This document shows, piece by piece, positions 26,173 through 35,457 of a stretch of DNA of 59,769 nucleotides. The stretch spans positions 1 through 59,769 of the forward strand of contig JAAELU010000187.1 in assembly GCA_024226255.1 (NCBI GenBank), read 5' to 3'. This DNA comes from a bacterium (GTDB lineage: Bacteria > Actinomycetota > Acidimicrobiia > Spongiisociales > UBA5794). Positions within the stretch are counted from its first letter, which is position 1; every line of letters starts with the position of its first letter. Both the position numbers and the translations under genes were made by a program. Below the pieces are notes generated by a model. That model worked only from the letters and a program-made list of their open reading frames with translations. It was not told the origin of the DNA and made no database searches.

Positions 26173-26316
26173 GGCGGCGAGCGTAGCTGTGAAGCACGCT
26201 TGGACCGACAACCTCGTTTGGCAGCTCCCGAGATTTCCGGAGGTTCCGAAGGCCTCGTAGGCTTAGGGTGCGCCTTCAGGCAAACGCGTCCGATATGAAA
26301 GGACACAGCGTCCATT

Positions 26317-28020
26317 ATGAGTGCCACGCTTGACCTCGCGATCGAGCAGCTGACGTCGAAGAAGGACGAATGGGCGACTCTGAGCATCAGCCGCAAGCTC
26401 GACTACCTCACAACCCTCCGCGACGCCGTCGCTGCCAAGGCAGACGAATGGGTGCGCGTCTCCAAAGAGGGCAAACATATTGAGCCAGACTCGCCGCTCG
26501 CCGGTGAGGAGTGGATCTCGGGACCGTACGCCGTGCTCATCGCCATCAATGCCCTCGTCGATACTCTCGGGGCGCTCGCGACGGGCAAGGATGTCCTCGA
26601 GGGGGCCACGGTGCGATCACGCCCTGATGGCCAGGTCGTGGTCGATGTGTTCCCGAGAGATGTCTTCGATCGGCTGCTCCTCAACGGTTATCGAGCGGAA
26701 GTCTGGATGCAGAAGGAGGTCACGCCGGCCAATCTCCGCGATCACATCGGCTCGTTCTACAAGCAAGTCGAACCGGACGGCGTTCTCGGCCTGATCCTGG
26801 GAGCGGGCAATATCTCGTCGATTCCGCTTCTGGACATATTGACCAAGATGTTCTCCGACGGTCAGGTCGTCATCGTCAAGATGAATCCGGTCAATGACTA
26901 TCTCGGTCCCGTGTTCGAGGAGGTATGTGCCGAACTCATCGATGACGGCTTCATTCGTTTCGTGTATGGCGGTAGCGACGTCGGGGCATACCTGACAAGC
27001 CATCCCGGGATTGATGCCATGCACATCACCGGCAGCGCCCACACCTACAACACGATTGTTTTTGGCCCCGGTGAGGAAGGCGACGCCCGGCGCGAGAGCA
27101 ACGAGCCCATCATTACCAAACCCTTTACGAGCGAGCTCGGCGGGGTTGGCCCAACCTTCGTGGTTCCCGGACCGTGGACTGAGGCTGACTTCGCCTACCA
27201 GGCGGAACACCTAGCTACCCAGAAATTTCACAACGCGGGCTTCAACTGCATCGCATCGCAAGTTCTGGTTCTTCCGGAGCGCTGGTACGGCGGTGACCGG
27301 TTGGTGGACGAACTCCGCAGGACCATCACCAGGATCCCGAAACGAGAGGCCTACTACCCCGGCGCCGGCGAACGTCACGAGGAGGCTGTGGCAAACCATC
27401 CGCACGCCGAGGCCCTCGACCCGGGGCCGATCCCGCGCACCCTCATTACCGACGTCGATCCTCTTGGAATTGACGAATACGCCTTCACCACCGAGTTCTT
27501 CGGGGGTGTGTACGCAACGACCCGGCTCCCCGCCAAGGACCCAATCGAGTTCGTAGAGGCGGCCGTGCGCTTCGCGAACGAGAAACTCGCGGGAACGTTG
27601 GGGGCGCAGTTCCTCATCCATCCCAAGACCATCGAGTACCTCGGTCCTGTTCTCGACCAGGCGATCGCTGACCTGAACTACGGCAGCGTCGGCATCAATA
27701 GTTGGACCGGTGCCGGATACTTGCTGCCGACGGCCACCTGGGGTGCCTATCCGGGCCACACCCGTGCCGAGATCGGTAGTGGTATCGGTGTCGTCCACAA
27801 CGCTCTGATGTTCGACTATCCGGAGAAGTCGGTCGTGTTTGCCCCGTTCCATCCAATGCCGCGCGCTCTGTGGAATGGCCAATTCCACCTGTCTCCCAAA
27901 CCTCCCTGGTTCGTGACTCATCGCCGTGCCGACAAGGCGGGAGAGAGGCTCACCCGCTTCGCCGCCAAGCCGGGCTGGAGTCACCTTCCCGGCATCTTCG
28001 CGGCTGCGGTGCGTCACTAG
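26317..28020 (+). CDS. Aldehyde dehydrogenase family protein
   Basis: NAD(P)-dependent aldehyde oxidation fold, 567 residues, longer than the usual 480-500. GLILGAGNISSIPLLDIL is the substrate/cofactor strand, MHITGSAHTYNTIVFG is the dinucleotide region, TSELGGVGPTFVVPG carries the expected Glu, and FHNAGFNCIASQVLVLPE carries the catalytic Cys. The nucleotide-binding region differs from classical ALDH (no GSTxxG; GSAHTYN instead), so the substrate class is unclear. A possible AAAGGA lies 13 bases before the ATG. Confidence 0.87.
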   Translation: MSATLDLAIEQLTSKKDEWATLSISRKLDYLTTLRDAVAAKADEWVRVSKEGKHIEPDSPLAGEEWISGPYAVLIAINALVDTLGALATGKDVLEGATVRSRPDGQVVVDVFPRDVFDRLLLNGYRAEVWMQKEVTPANLRDHIGSFYKQVEPDGVLGLILGAGNISSIPLLDILTKMFSDGQVVIVKMNPVNDYLGPVFEEVCAELIDDGFIRFVYGGSDVGAYLTSHPGIDAMHITGSAHTYNTIVFGPGEEGDARRESNEPIITKPFTSELGGVGPTFVVPGPWTEADFAYQAEHLATQKFHNAGFNCIASQVLVLPERWYGGDRLVDELRRTITRIPKREAYYPGAGERHEEAVANHPHAEALDPGPIPRTLITDVDPLGIDEYAFTTEFFGGVYATTRLPAKDPIEFVEAAVRFANEKLAGTLGAQFLIHPKTIEYLGPVLDQAIADLNYGSVGINSWTGAGYLLPTATWGAYPGHTRAEIGSGIGVVHNALMFDYPEKSVVFAPFHPMPRALWNGQFHLSPKPPWFVTHRRADKAGERLTRFAAKPGWSHLPGIFAAAVRH

Positions 28021-28094
28021 ACAGGCAGAAAGCCTCCCCGCATAACCTCCATTGGACTCTCGATGATGCGCCGCCCCCGGCCGATGATGGCTCT

Positions 28095-28658
28095 GTGCAC
28101 ATTCTCTTCAAGCCTCTGAACGCGTCCCGCCGCTCGTTGATGGCGGGCTCGATTCGCGAGCTCGTCTTCGGTGTCGAAGACGGCGTCACCCAGAACATGA
28201 TCCTGGTGGCCGGCATGGTCGGGGCCCAATTGTCGGTTCGGGTGATCGCCATCGTTGCCGGTATCAATGGAATCGCCGGAGTTCTTTCGATGTCCATGGG
28301 GACTTACCTATCGTCAAAGGCGGAGCAGGACGTAGGTCGAGTCAATGACAAGACGGTTGAATCCAGCGCCAGATCCCCACAACATGATGCGTTTGTCATG
28401 GCCGGCGCCTATGCCGCGGGGGCAATCATTCCGGTTCTGCCCTTCGCAATTGGTGTTGATTCGGCGGACGTCGCGTTGGGGGCTGCGGTAGTTCTGACGG
28501 CGTTGGCCCTGTTCGGCCTCGGGATGCTCAAGGCCTCATTGAGCAATGAGCCGCGACTGCGATCCGGACTGGAAATGATGCTCCTGGCATCGGGCGCCGG
28601 ACTTGCCGGCTATCTCATCGGAGTCGGTGCCCAGGCACTCTTTGATCTGAGTGTGTGA
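28095..28658 (+). CDS. VIT1/CCC1-type membrane transporter
   Basis: A membrane protein with about five transmembrane helices. SIRELVFGVEDGVTQNMILV matches the start of the VIT1 fold, whose members move Fe2+ or Mn2+ across membranes. SMSMGTYLSSKAEQDV is the conserved amphipathic segment. The start is uncertain: GTG 28095 keeps the residues that precede the conserved block, while ATG 28140 cuts into it. It lies 74 bases after the aldehyde dehydrogenase gene on the same strand. Confidence 0.82.
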   Translation: MHILFKPLNASRRSLMAGSIRELVFGVEDGVTQNMILVAGMVGAQLSVRVIAIVAGINGIAGVLSMSMGTYLSSKAEQDVGRVNDKTVESSARSPQHDAFVMAGAYAAGAIIPVLPFAIGVDSADVALGAAVVLTALALFGLGMLKASLSNEPRLRSGLEMMLLASGAGLAGYLIGVGAQALFDLSV

Positions 28659-28742
28659 ATCTAGGGCAATTCCAACGGAGCCGTCTGGCCCCGCACAAGC
28701 CTGCCCCGTAGTCTGACGTGACCGCGTCACAAGGAGACCCCA

Positions 28743-29960
28743 TTGAGCTTTGTCACCCACCTCGAGGCCGCCATCGACGGTACTCGACTCGATCACAATC
28801 AGCTACAGACGCTGCACGATGGCCGGCCGCTATGGGTGCGATATGACCTAGAGGCGGTCGGCTCGGCAATGTCCAAGGAGGCAGTAGCCGGCCGCGAACC
28901 AACCATGTGGCGCTACAAGGAGCTACTGCCGGTCGCGGACGAGTCGAAGGTCGCTTCCCTGGGTGAGGGTATGTCTCCGCTTCTCAAGTGCGACCGCCTC
29001 GGAGCGGCTTTGGGACTCAACGATCTGTGGGTCAAGGACGAGTCCCAATTGCCGACTGGTTCCTTCAAGAGTCGGGGCCTCGCGATGGCCGTCAGCCGTG
29101 CCAACGAACTCGGCGTCTCCCGCGTGGCGATTCCAACGGCGGGCAACGCCGGGGGTGCAATGGCCGCCTATGCGGCCCGCGTCGGCATGGAGGCGTTCGT
29201 CTTCATGCCCGCAGACACGCCCATAGTCAACCAATATGAGGCCTCCTACTACGGTGCCAACGCGTTTCTTGTCGATGGTCTGATAACCGATTGCGGAGCA
29301 GTTGTACGCGACGGAACCCCCCATATGGGCTGGTTCGACGTCTCGACGCTCAAAGAGCCCTATCGCATCGAAGGCAAGAAGACCATGGGCCTGGAACTGG
29401 CGGAGCAACTCGGCTGGGCCCTCCCCGACGTGGTTATGTACCCGACGGGAGGAGGGACCGGCCTCATCGGCATGTGGAAGGCCTTCGCCGAACTCGGCGA
29501 GCTCGGCTGGCTCGAGGATTCGCGGCGCCCTCGTATGGTCTCCTGCCAGGCGGATGGCTGCGCCCCCATCAGCAATGCTTGGGAAAAGGGCGAACGCTTC
29601 GCGGAACCGTTCCCGAACCCGACGACGGCCGCCAGTGGCCTGCGAGTGCCTGCCGCCGTCGGGGACTTCATGATTCTCGATGCCGTCAACGAGTCCGGGG
29701 GCCAAGCAAGAGCCTGTCCCGAGAACTCACTTCTCGAATGGGCCCGCCGCGGAGCGGCACTCGAGGGAATCGCGTTCGCACCCGAGGCCGGCGCGTGCCT
29801 CGGCGTCCTCGAAATGCTCGTCGCCGAGAAGGCAATAGATCCGAATGAGCGGGTCGTTGTCTTCAACACCGGAGCGGCCCAGAAGTACGTCGAGGTAATG
29901 GGAACCTCGCCCCTGTCTCAATTGCCCGATCCCGTTGACTGGAGAGCACTGGCGACATAG
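28743..29960 (+). CDS. thrC: Threonine synthase
   Basis: Converts O-phosphohomoserine to threonine with PLP. The protein has 405 residues. LGEGMSPLLKCDRLG starts the fold, LPTGSFKSRGLAMAVSRANE carries the Schiff-base Lys, IPTAGNAGGAMAAYAAR binds phosphate, and YPTGGGTGLIGMWKAF binds the PLP phosphate. The start is TTG at 28743 with AAGGAG six bases upstream. No other threonine genes are adjacent. The family also contains cysteate synthase-like members, which cannot be excluded. Confidence 0.9.
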   Translation: MSFVTHLEAAIDGTRLDHNQLQTLHDGRPLWVRYDLEAVGSAMSKEAVAGREPTMWRYKELLPVADESKVASLGEGMSPLLKCDRLGAALGLNDLWVKDESQLPTGSFKSRGLAMAVSRANELGVSRVAIPTAGNAGGAMAAYAARVGMEAFVFMPADTPIVNQYEASYYGANAFLVDGLITDCGAVVRDGTPHMGWFDVSTLKEPYRIEGKKTMGLELAEQLGWALPDVVMYPTGGGTGLIGMWKAFAELGELGWLEDSRRPRMVSCQADGCAPISNAWEKGERFAEPFPNPTTAASGLRVPAAVGDFMILDAVNESGGQARACPENSLLEWARRGAALEGIAFAPEAGACLGVLEMLVAEKAIDPNERVVVFNTGAAQKYVEVMGTSPLSQLPDPVDWRALAT

Positions 29961-29988
29961 GACCCGAATCGGGCCGACTCGGCTGCGA

Positions 29989-32448
29989 TCAGCTCTCGCA
30001 GCTGCTGGCCGTACCCGACCTGCAGAGGTCGAAGCCGGCGCCGCCCTCGAGCGTATCCGGGTCAGAACCGCCATAGAGTTTGTCGCGACCGGCCTGTCCG
30101 TGCAGGATGTCCTTGCCCGACTTGCCTCTGATGACGTCGTCATCCGGTCCGCCTCGAAGGAAGTCATTGCCACTGCCGCCTTCGATTGTGTCGAGGCCAC
30201 CATCGCCCCGTATCGTGTCAGCGCCTCCCCCACCATTGATGGTGTCGTCGCCGCTTTGGCCCCAGATCTTGTCGGCGCCACTTCCGCCTCTGATGGTGTC
30301 GTTGCCACCTTGGCCCTCGAGCGTGTCCTTGCCGCCGCGCCCCTCAATGACGTCCGCGCCGGCGCCCGCCTTGATTTCATTGCTGTTGCCATCGCCCCGC
30401 AGAACATCGGCATAGTCAGAGCCGACGAGGTGCTCGATGCTGGTGAGGACATCGCTGCCCTGTCCCGTGGCGGTGCCGCTTACGAGATCGACTGTGACAC
30501 CTGCATCGGATGTGTCGAAGCGAGCACGGTCCTCGCCGCCGTCGCCCCGCAACGTGTCGTTGCCTGCATTCCCGGCAATGGTGTCATCGCCGCCACCGCC
30601 CAACAGAGTGTCGTGACCACCTCCGCCGTGGATTGTGTCGGCGCCATCATTGCCGCAGATGGTGTCATTACCGCCGTTTCCATAGATGGTGTCGTTCCCC
30701 CCGGCGCCGACAATGACGTCGTTTCCGCTCGTGCCATGGATGACCTCGTTCGACTCAGATCCGACGATTGTCGCATTGAGGCCGTTGCAGGAAGTTGGCG
30801 CCGTCGTTGTCCCACAGCTTCTGTTTCCCCATGCCGTGCAGTCAACGAGGTCACGATGCGGGCTGAAGACCTGGATCTTGTCGTTGGAGAAGAGGATTTC
30901 CTGGGGTTGATTCCAATAGAGAGTGTTTCCCGAGTCGGAACCGCTGCCCACGTATATCCGGATCTTGGCACCGGCCGCGAGAACATGAGAGCTATCGAAG
31001 TTGTATCGATTCGCATTGTCCATGACCAGCCAATCGCGGAGGTCGACGGCCGTGCTGCCCTCGTTCTTGATCTCGAGCCACTCGTCGCGTGGATCATCCG
31101 GGCCGGGGCCGGCGTCCCATTTGTAGTCGTGGATCGTGATATCTGGGACCGGCCCGCACGGGTCGCAGGGCCAGGAGAAATCGCTGAGGATGATGCTGTT
31201 GTACGTAAGGATCGCGATGGACTCCGGCCCGTCGTTGGACAGGATCCCGCCCGATCGGCCCCAATGTTTCTTGAGTCGAGTGTCACTACCGCTGCCGATG
31301 TGGAGGCGCAGCCGCTCACCAGGATGAATGGTTGAGTTCGACGGAAAGGTGTACTGCTTGGCGCCCGAGCGCAGCAAATACCCGTAGAGGTTGAACGAAT
31401 TGTCTGAGATGTTGGTGATGTTGATCCACTCACCGTTGGGGTTGTCATTGTCGATGCCTTCGGCGTCGGCGTTGGCAGAGATGTCCATCGCGCCCTGCAG
31501 CTCATCTGAACACTCAGCGACGCAGGGATACGAGAAATGCACCCGGATGTCGCCGTCTGGATCAACCAGAAAGCCTGCATCGCCTATCTCGTTGTTGAAC
31601 AACGCGCGGTCGAGGCCGAGATAGACCTTGCTCGCCGAGTTGGTACCGCTTCCGACGTACACGGTCAGATATCCCTCGGCAGGAATCTGTGTTCCGGCCG
31701 GCAATTCGAATCTGCCGCGAGTGGCAGCTTCGCGGATGGTCCAACCGCCAACGTTCAGCTTCCTGGAATCGTCGTTGAAGACCCGGAACCATTCGCCATT
31801 CAGCGTTTCGGGTCCACCATCCACACCATCGGCATCCCAATTGATGATCATCCGCAGCGGTACGTTCTGGCGTGGTCCGTTGCCACAGAAATCGGTATCC
31901 CAGATTCGCTGCCCGGCTACCGAAGCCCAGTACGACGCAAGAGCATATTGCTCATCTCGCGACGTTTCCTGTGGGATACGGAAATGGAATCCGTGGCTTT
32001 CCTCGATCATGAGCAAGGACATGTCAACGCCGTTGCGCTCAACAAAACGGAGGTAGCGCCCGTCGAGGGCTCTCGAGTTCTCATCTTCGGCCTTGAGAGT
32101 GACCCACTTGCCTTCGACAAGATTCTGCAGGCGGTCGGTCGCCGTCTCGGCGTGGCATGTACCGGTCTCATTCGTGTTGACGCCAATGAGACGGACGGTC
32201 TGTTTGGTGCCCGAGGTCTGACCGGGTCCATACACCTCGACGGTGTCACCATCGAGCACGCGGGCCACCAGATGCTGCTCTTCGTAGCCAGCGGATGCAG
32301 ATGCCGAACCGGTGGCGGCCAGGTTCACTATGACGGTCGCCAACAAGGCCAGAGTTGTCAGAAAGACGAGGCGGCGATGAACGCGCAGCGTCGCCGCTGC
32401 CGAGATGTCGTGGCTCCGCATATCTGTGCTATCGGCAGGCGTAGGCAT
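29989..32448 (-). CDS. Secreted nuclease: SNase domain, three lamin-tail domains, RTX repeats
   Basis: A protein of about 819 residues. A signal peptide is visible near residues 25-56. A staphylococcal-nuclease-like domain follows (VARVLDGDTVEV, VRLIGVNTNETG, DGRYLRFVERNG). The equivalents of the catalytic Arg and Glu are present, but the Ca-ligand Asp of SNase is Asn here. Three lamin-tail domains come next, each with a NGEW/DEW start and YVGSGS end. The C-terminal third is a run of GGxGxDxI/L RTX nonapeptides, ending in a Cys-containing cap. The start drawn is ATG at 32448; GTG 32496 is possible. It probably degrades extracellular nucleic acid. Confidence 0.88.
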   Translation of the reverse strand: MPTPADSTDMRSHDISAAATLRVHRRLVFLTTLALLATVIVNLAATGSASASAGYEEQHLVARVLDGDTVEVYGPGQTSGTKQTVRLIGVNTNETGTCHAETATDRLQNLVEGKWVTLKAEDENSRALDGRYLRFVERNGVDMSLLMIEESHGFHFRIPQETSRDEQYALASYWASVAGQRIWDTDFCGNGPRQNVPLRMIINWDADGVDGGPETLNGEWFRVFNDDSRKLNVGGWTIREAATRGRFELPAGTQIPAEGYLTVYVGSGTNSASKVYLGLDRALFNNEIGDAGFLVDPDGDIRVHFSYPCVAECSDELQGAMDISANADAEGIDNDNPNGEWINITNISDNSFNLYGYLLRSGAKQYTFPSNSTIHPGERLRLHIGSGSDTRLKKHWGRSGGILSNDGPESIAILTYNSIILSDFSWPCDPCGPVPDITIHDYKWDAGPGPDDPRDEWLEIKNEGSTAVDLRDWLVMDNANRYNFDSSHVLAAGAKIRIYVGSGSDSGNTLYWNQPQEILFSNDKIQVFSPHRDLVDCTAWGNRSCGTTTAPTSCNGLNATIVGSESNEVIHGTSGNDVIVGAGGNDTIYGNGGNDTICGNDGADTIHGGGGHDTLLGGGGDDTIAGNAGNDTLRGDGGEDRARFDTSDAGVTVDLVSGTATGQGSDVLTSIEHLVGSDYADVLRGDGNSNEIKAGAGADVIEGRGGKDTLEGQGGNDTIRGGSGADKIWGQSGDDTINGGGGADTIRGDGGLDTIEGGSGNDFLRGGPDDDVIRGKSGKDILHGQAGRDKLYGGSDPDTLEGGAGFDLCRSGTASSCES

Positions 32449-32762
32449 AATCCTGAAGGTGCAATTGCTACTCTGGGTGGTCGTATTGTGGCACACTCGG
32501 CTTGCCCAAGGTGAGGACCCAACCGCCGCGACAGCGTATGTCGCAAGGCTGGCGAGAACGGACCATGTCTATCAGTGGTGTCCCGGAGGGAAGTGAAGAC
32601 ATGGAGATGCCGGCGGGCCTTGATCAAATCCGCACTACTGCCGTGTTCGACGCCGCCGGTGTTTCCCGCCGGATTGCTCCGAGCCCAGCGGTTGTCACAA
32701 CTAGGCGTCGCCATCACACCTTCAGAGGCGTGCCGATGCGCCCAGTCAGTGTGGGCAGTCCC
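32449..32762. other. Intergenic, no gene recognised
   Basis: Between the secreted nuclease start and a small membrane-protein gene. Several open frames cross it on both strands, but none has a convincing start signal, codon pattern or recognisable domain. It probably holds the nuclease promoter. Confidence 0.5.
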
Positions 32763-32966
32763 TCACGTCCAGCTCTTCTTCTCCCATCGATACCCAGCCA
32801 ACGCACCAACGACCGCACCCACAACGGTCAGCCAAATACTCGAGAAGCTCAATAGCGAGGTCGCAACGATTCCAAGAATGCCTCCGGTGAGCGCACCAAT
32901 CCTGAGTCCATTGAATCCGTCGTACGGTTGCCGGCCGGCCGGGAGTCGGTCTGGTGATTTGCTCAT
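32763..32966 (-). CDS. Small two-helix membrane protein
   Basis: 67 residues from the ATG at 32966 (MSKSPDRLPAGRQPYDGFNG). The second half has two hydrophobic segments (GALTGGILGIVATSLL and IWLTVVGAVVGALAGYRW) joined by a short turn, with a basic cytoplasmic end. No family recognised. The longer upstream frame has no support. Confidence 0.6.
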   Translation of the reverse strand: MSKSPDRLPAGRQPYDGFNGLRIGALTGGILGIVATSLLSFSSIWLTVVGAVVGALAGYRWEKKSWT

Positions 32967-33049
32967 AGACCCATGATGGCTCAGATTCGGGAACTTGCCA
33001 GGGCTGAACGTCCCATCGGGCTCGGGTCCCAACACCAACGCGGAACTGC

Positions 33050-34240
33050 TCAGGCCTTCAACCGATCCATGACGAAACCCGAGTAGAGAGCAACACCTGA
33101 TGCCATTGCGGCCTCGTCGAGGAGGACCAGGTTGGAGTGGTTCACCGGGGCGGTGGCGGGGTCAAGGTCCGGTGGGCACGCTCCGAGAAACGCCATAGCC
33201 GCGGGGATCTGCTGCATAACGTAGGACCAATCCTCAGCGCCCATGATGGGCGCGGGCATCTCGTGGATCATCTCCGACCCGAGCACCCGACCGGCCATAT
33301 CTCGAATGCTGGCGACAGTATCGGCGTGGTTCACACTCACCGGATAACCAGGATCGATCCGCACCTCAGCGCGCGCACCATGTGCGGCCGCGATGTTCGT
33401 TGCCACGCGGCGAGCAATCTCCTCTGCCAGGGACCGGGACTCTTCGGACACGGCCCTGATCGTCCCGCTCAACTCGGCCACCGGCGGGATGATGTTATGA
33501 GCAGTTCCGGCGGCGAATCGGCCAAAGGTGATCACTGCCGGCTCAAAAACGTTGATCCGTCGAGTCACGGCAACCTGGATAGCCAAGACGATCTCGGATG
33601 CGACCGCTATCGGATCAACCGCCTTGTAGGGCGACGACGCGTGGCCGCCGCTGCCATGGACCGTAACGTAGAGCTCGTCGGCTGAAGCCATCTGCGCGCC
33701 CGGACGGATGTGTACCTCGCCCGAGGTGTACGCCGGGGACACATGAATCGCGAATCCGGCTGATGCGGGAGTGCCCGCAGTGTCGAGCAGGCCTTCCTCC
33801 AGCATGAACTTGGCTCCGGCGTAGCCTTCTTCTCCGGGTTGGAACATGAAGATGACACTGCCCGCCAGATGATCACGTTTCGAGCTCAACAGCTTCGCGG
33901 CGCCGAACAGCATGGCGGTGTGAAGATCGTGACCACAGGCATGCATGGTGTCGCCAGTTTCGCTGGCAAAGTCGAGCCCAGTGTCTTCAGTCAAGGGCAG
34001 ACCGTCCATGTCGCCACGCAGAAGAACGGTGGGCCCTTCGGAGGCACCACTGAGCACAGCGGCAATACCGGACGTCGACTCGTGCAAAGTGAGTGTCAGG
34101 GGTAAGTCGTTGAGTGCCTCGAGCACCATCTCCCGAGTGCGCGGAAGGTGGTTGCCCACTTCCGGGAATCTGTGCAGGCGACGTCGCAAGCCGACCACGT
34201 CGTCCATCTGGTCTTGGGCTTCGGTGAGTAGTTCAGTCAT
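33050..34240 (-). CDS. M20 family metallopeptidase/amidohydrolase
   Basis: M20D-type enzyme of 396 residues that removes N-acyl groups from amino acids or related conjugates. The metal motif MHACGHD is at residues 99-105. FMFQPGEEGYAGAKFMLEEG carries the catalytic Glu pair, and a dimerisation lid domain with GSGGHASSPYKAVDPI follows. A late metal His is in VNHSNLVLLDE. The ATG at 34240 is supported by TAGTCT seven bases upstream. Substrates may include N-acyl amino acids, hippurate or auxin-type conjugates. Confidence 0.93.
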   Translation of the reverse strand: MTELLTEAQDQMDDVVGLRRRLHRFPEVGNHLPRTREMVLEALNDLPLTLTLHESTSGIAAVLSGASEGPTVLLRGDMDGLPLTEDTGLDFASETGDTMHACGHDLHTAMLFGAAKLLSSKRDHLAGSVIFMFQPGEEGYAGAKFMLEEGLLDTAGTPASAGFAIHVSPAYTSGEVHIRPGAQMASADELYVTVHGSGGHASSPYKAVDPIAVASEIVLAIQVAVTRRINVFEPAVITFGRFAAGTAHNIIPPVAELSGTIRAVSEESRSLAEEIARRVATNIAAAHGARAEVRIDPGYPVSVNHADTVASIRDMAGRVLGSEMIHEMPAPIMGAEDWSYVMQQIPAAMAFLGACPPDLDPATAPVNHSNLVLLDEAAMASGVALYSGFVMDRLKA

Positions 34241-34316
34241 GGCCACGAGACTAGGCGGCTGCCTAGACAGCTCTCTCCGGGGCGGACCCGTCACCTGTTC
34301 GGCGGGGCAAAACAAG

Positions 34317-34345
34317 AGGGGTCCTGGAGCAGCTCCAGGACCCCT
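34317..34345 (-). terminator. Intrinsic terminator after the BON-LysM gene
   Basis: A perfect 13-bp stem with a three-base loop; read on the minus strand the stem is followed by CTTGTTTT. It lies 22 bases beyond the stop of the BON-LysM gene and before the M20 peptidase gene. Confidence 0.8.
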
Positions 34346-34366
34346 ACGAGTTTGCTTGGCTCGAAA

Positions 34367-35008
34367 CTAGAGAGCCGGAATCCGCAGTACCTGGCCTGGG
34401 TAAATCAGGTCGGCGCTCTTGAGCATGGGCTTGTTAGCCTCGAAGATCTCGGGGTACTTCATTGCGTCCCCATAGAACTCCTTGGCGATCTTGGACAAGG
34501 TGTCACCCTTGACCACGGTGTACATCTGAGCCTCAGGCTCCGGCTCGACGACATCGAGTTCCTCGTCAACCTTCTCAACCCCGGCCACGTTGCCGACGGC
34601 GAGAATGATCTTCTCACGGTCTTCCTGGCTGGCGACAGTTCCCTCGACGTAGGCAACCCCGTCGTCGAATCGGATATCGAGGCCATCAGCGTGCAGGCCG
34701 AGGCCTTTCACAAACTTCTCGAGCTCGCGCGACTTGGCAGCCTCGGAGCGGCGTTCGGCGATCCTGGCGGCGCGCTCCCCGCGTGCTTCTTCCGCTTTGG
34801 CCGCAGCAGCGGCGTCGGCTTGCGATTCGCGGCGTTGGCGGGCGGCTTCGAGGCGCGCCTTACCGGCAGCCTCGAGCTTGGCGGTCTCAGCTGCTTCGGC
34901 AGCCTTCTCAGCGGCTTCCTTGGCTGCCTCGGCGGCGGCCTTCTCGGCCGTGCTGTCACCGATCCCGACTTTGGCGCCGGCATCGCGAATAAAATCAAAT
35001 ACGCCCAT
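34367..35008 (-). CDS. BON-LysM protein, Kbp (YgaU)-like, with Ala-rich insert
   Basis: A protein of 213 residues resembling the E. coli potassium-binding protein Kbp. It starts MGVFDFIRDAGAKVGIG, then has an Ala/Glu/Arg-rich helical insert of about 75 residues (near 19-95) not present in Kbp. A BON domain follows (IRFDDGVAYVEGTVASQEDR), then a LysM domain ending IFEANKPMLKSADLIYPGQV. No signal peptide, so it is probably cytoplasmic. Kbp binds K+, and a similar role is inferred. Confidence 0.85.
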   Translation of the reverse strand: MGVFDFIRDAGAKVGIGDSTAEKAAAEAAKEAAEKAAEAAETAKLEAAGKARLEAARQRRESQADAAAAAKAEEARGERAARIAERRSEAAKSRELEKFVKGLGLHADGLDIRFDDGVAYVEGTVASQEDREKIILAVGNVAGVEKVDEELDVVEPEPEAQMYTVVKGDTLSKIAKEFYGDAMKYPEIFEANKPMLKSADLIYPGQVLRIPAL

Positions 35009-35086
35009 GTGAACAGTATCCCTTCGTGGTCAAACATTGGTTCGACCCGGCTCAACGGCGAAAGTTCTGGGAATCTCCGCTGGATC

Positions 35087-35417
35087 TCAACGGCCGCCGG
35101 CTGATCCGTCGCCGCCGAGCCGACACGACAGCCGGACCGCTAGTTCTAGAGGGTGCGACTGGACGGCCTCCCCATCGACCTCGAAGGTGACGATCCCGGC
35201 GCGGTGATAGCTTCGCGCCTGGCCGTCCGATGTCTGCACTGCAATTCGGCGTCATCACCCGGTGCAACCGGGAGTCGGCCAATAGGTCGTCATCGAGCGG
35301 AGAACTAGGCGTTGCGAGGAATTCGTCTTTGGCGCGCCGCTGCTCGAGAAGGTTGTGATGTCCAGGGCAACTGCAACCACTGCATGCCCTTCGTCCAAGG
35401 CAGACGTGAGTGGTCAC
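35087..35417 (-). pseudogene. DUF1684-like pseudogene (frameshifted)
   Basis: One frame reads LEQRRAKDEFLATPSSPLDD on the minus strand, matching the start of DUF1684 proteins. Another frame continues with TSDGQARSYHRAGIVTFEVD and ends at a TGA at 35089-35087 without the family C-terminus. The two halves are in different frames and the middle is degraded. No single ORF covers the fold. The family assignment rests on my recognition of the pattern. Confidence 0.5.
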
Positions 35418-35457
35418 CGAACGCCGACCAACGCGACATGTCGTCGGTTCGTCCCCC

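Noticed and set aside
30000-31300. Long plus-strand frames antisense to the RTX repeats
   Set aside because: The repeated Gly-Asp codons create open antisense frames by periodicity; the minus-strand protein is the real gene.
32358-32855. Open frames on both strands near the secreted nuclease start
   Set aside because: No start signals, family similarity or consistent codon use; treated as an empty gap.
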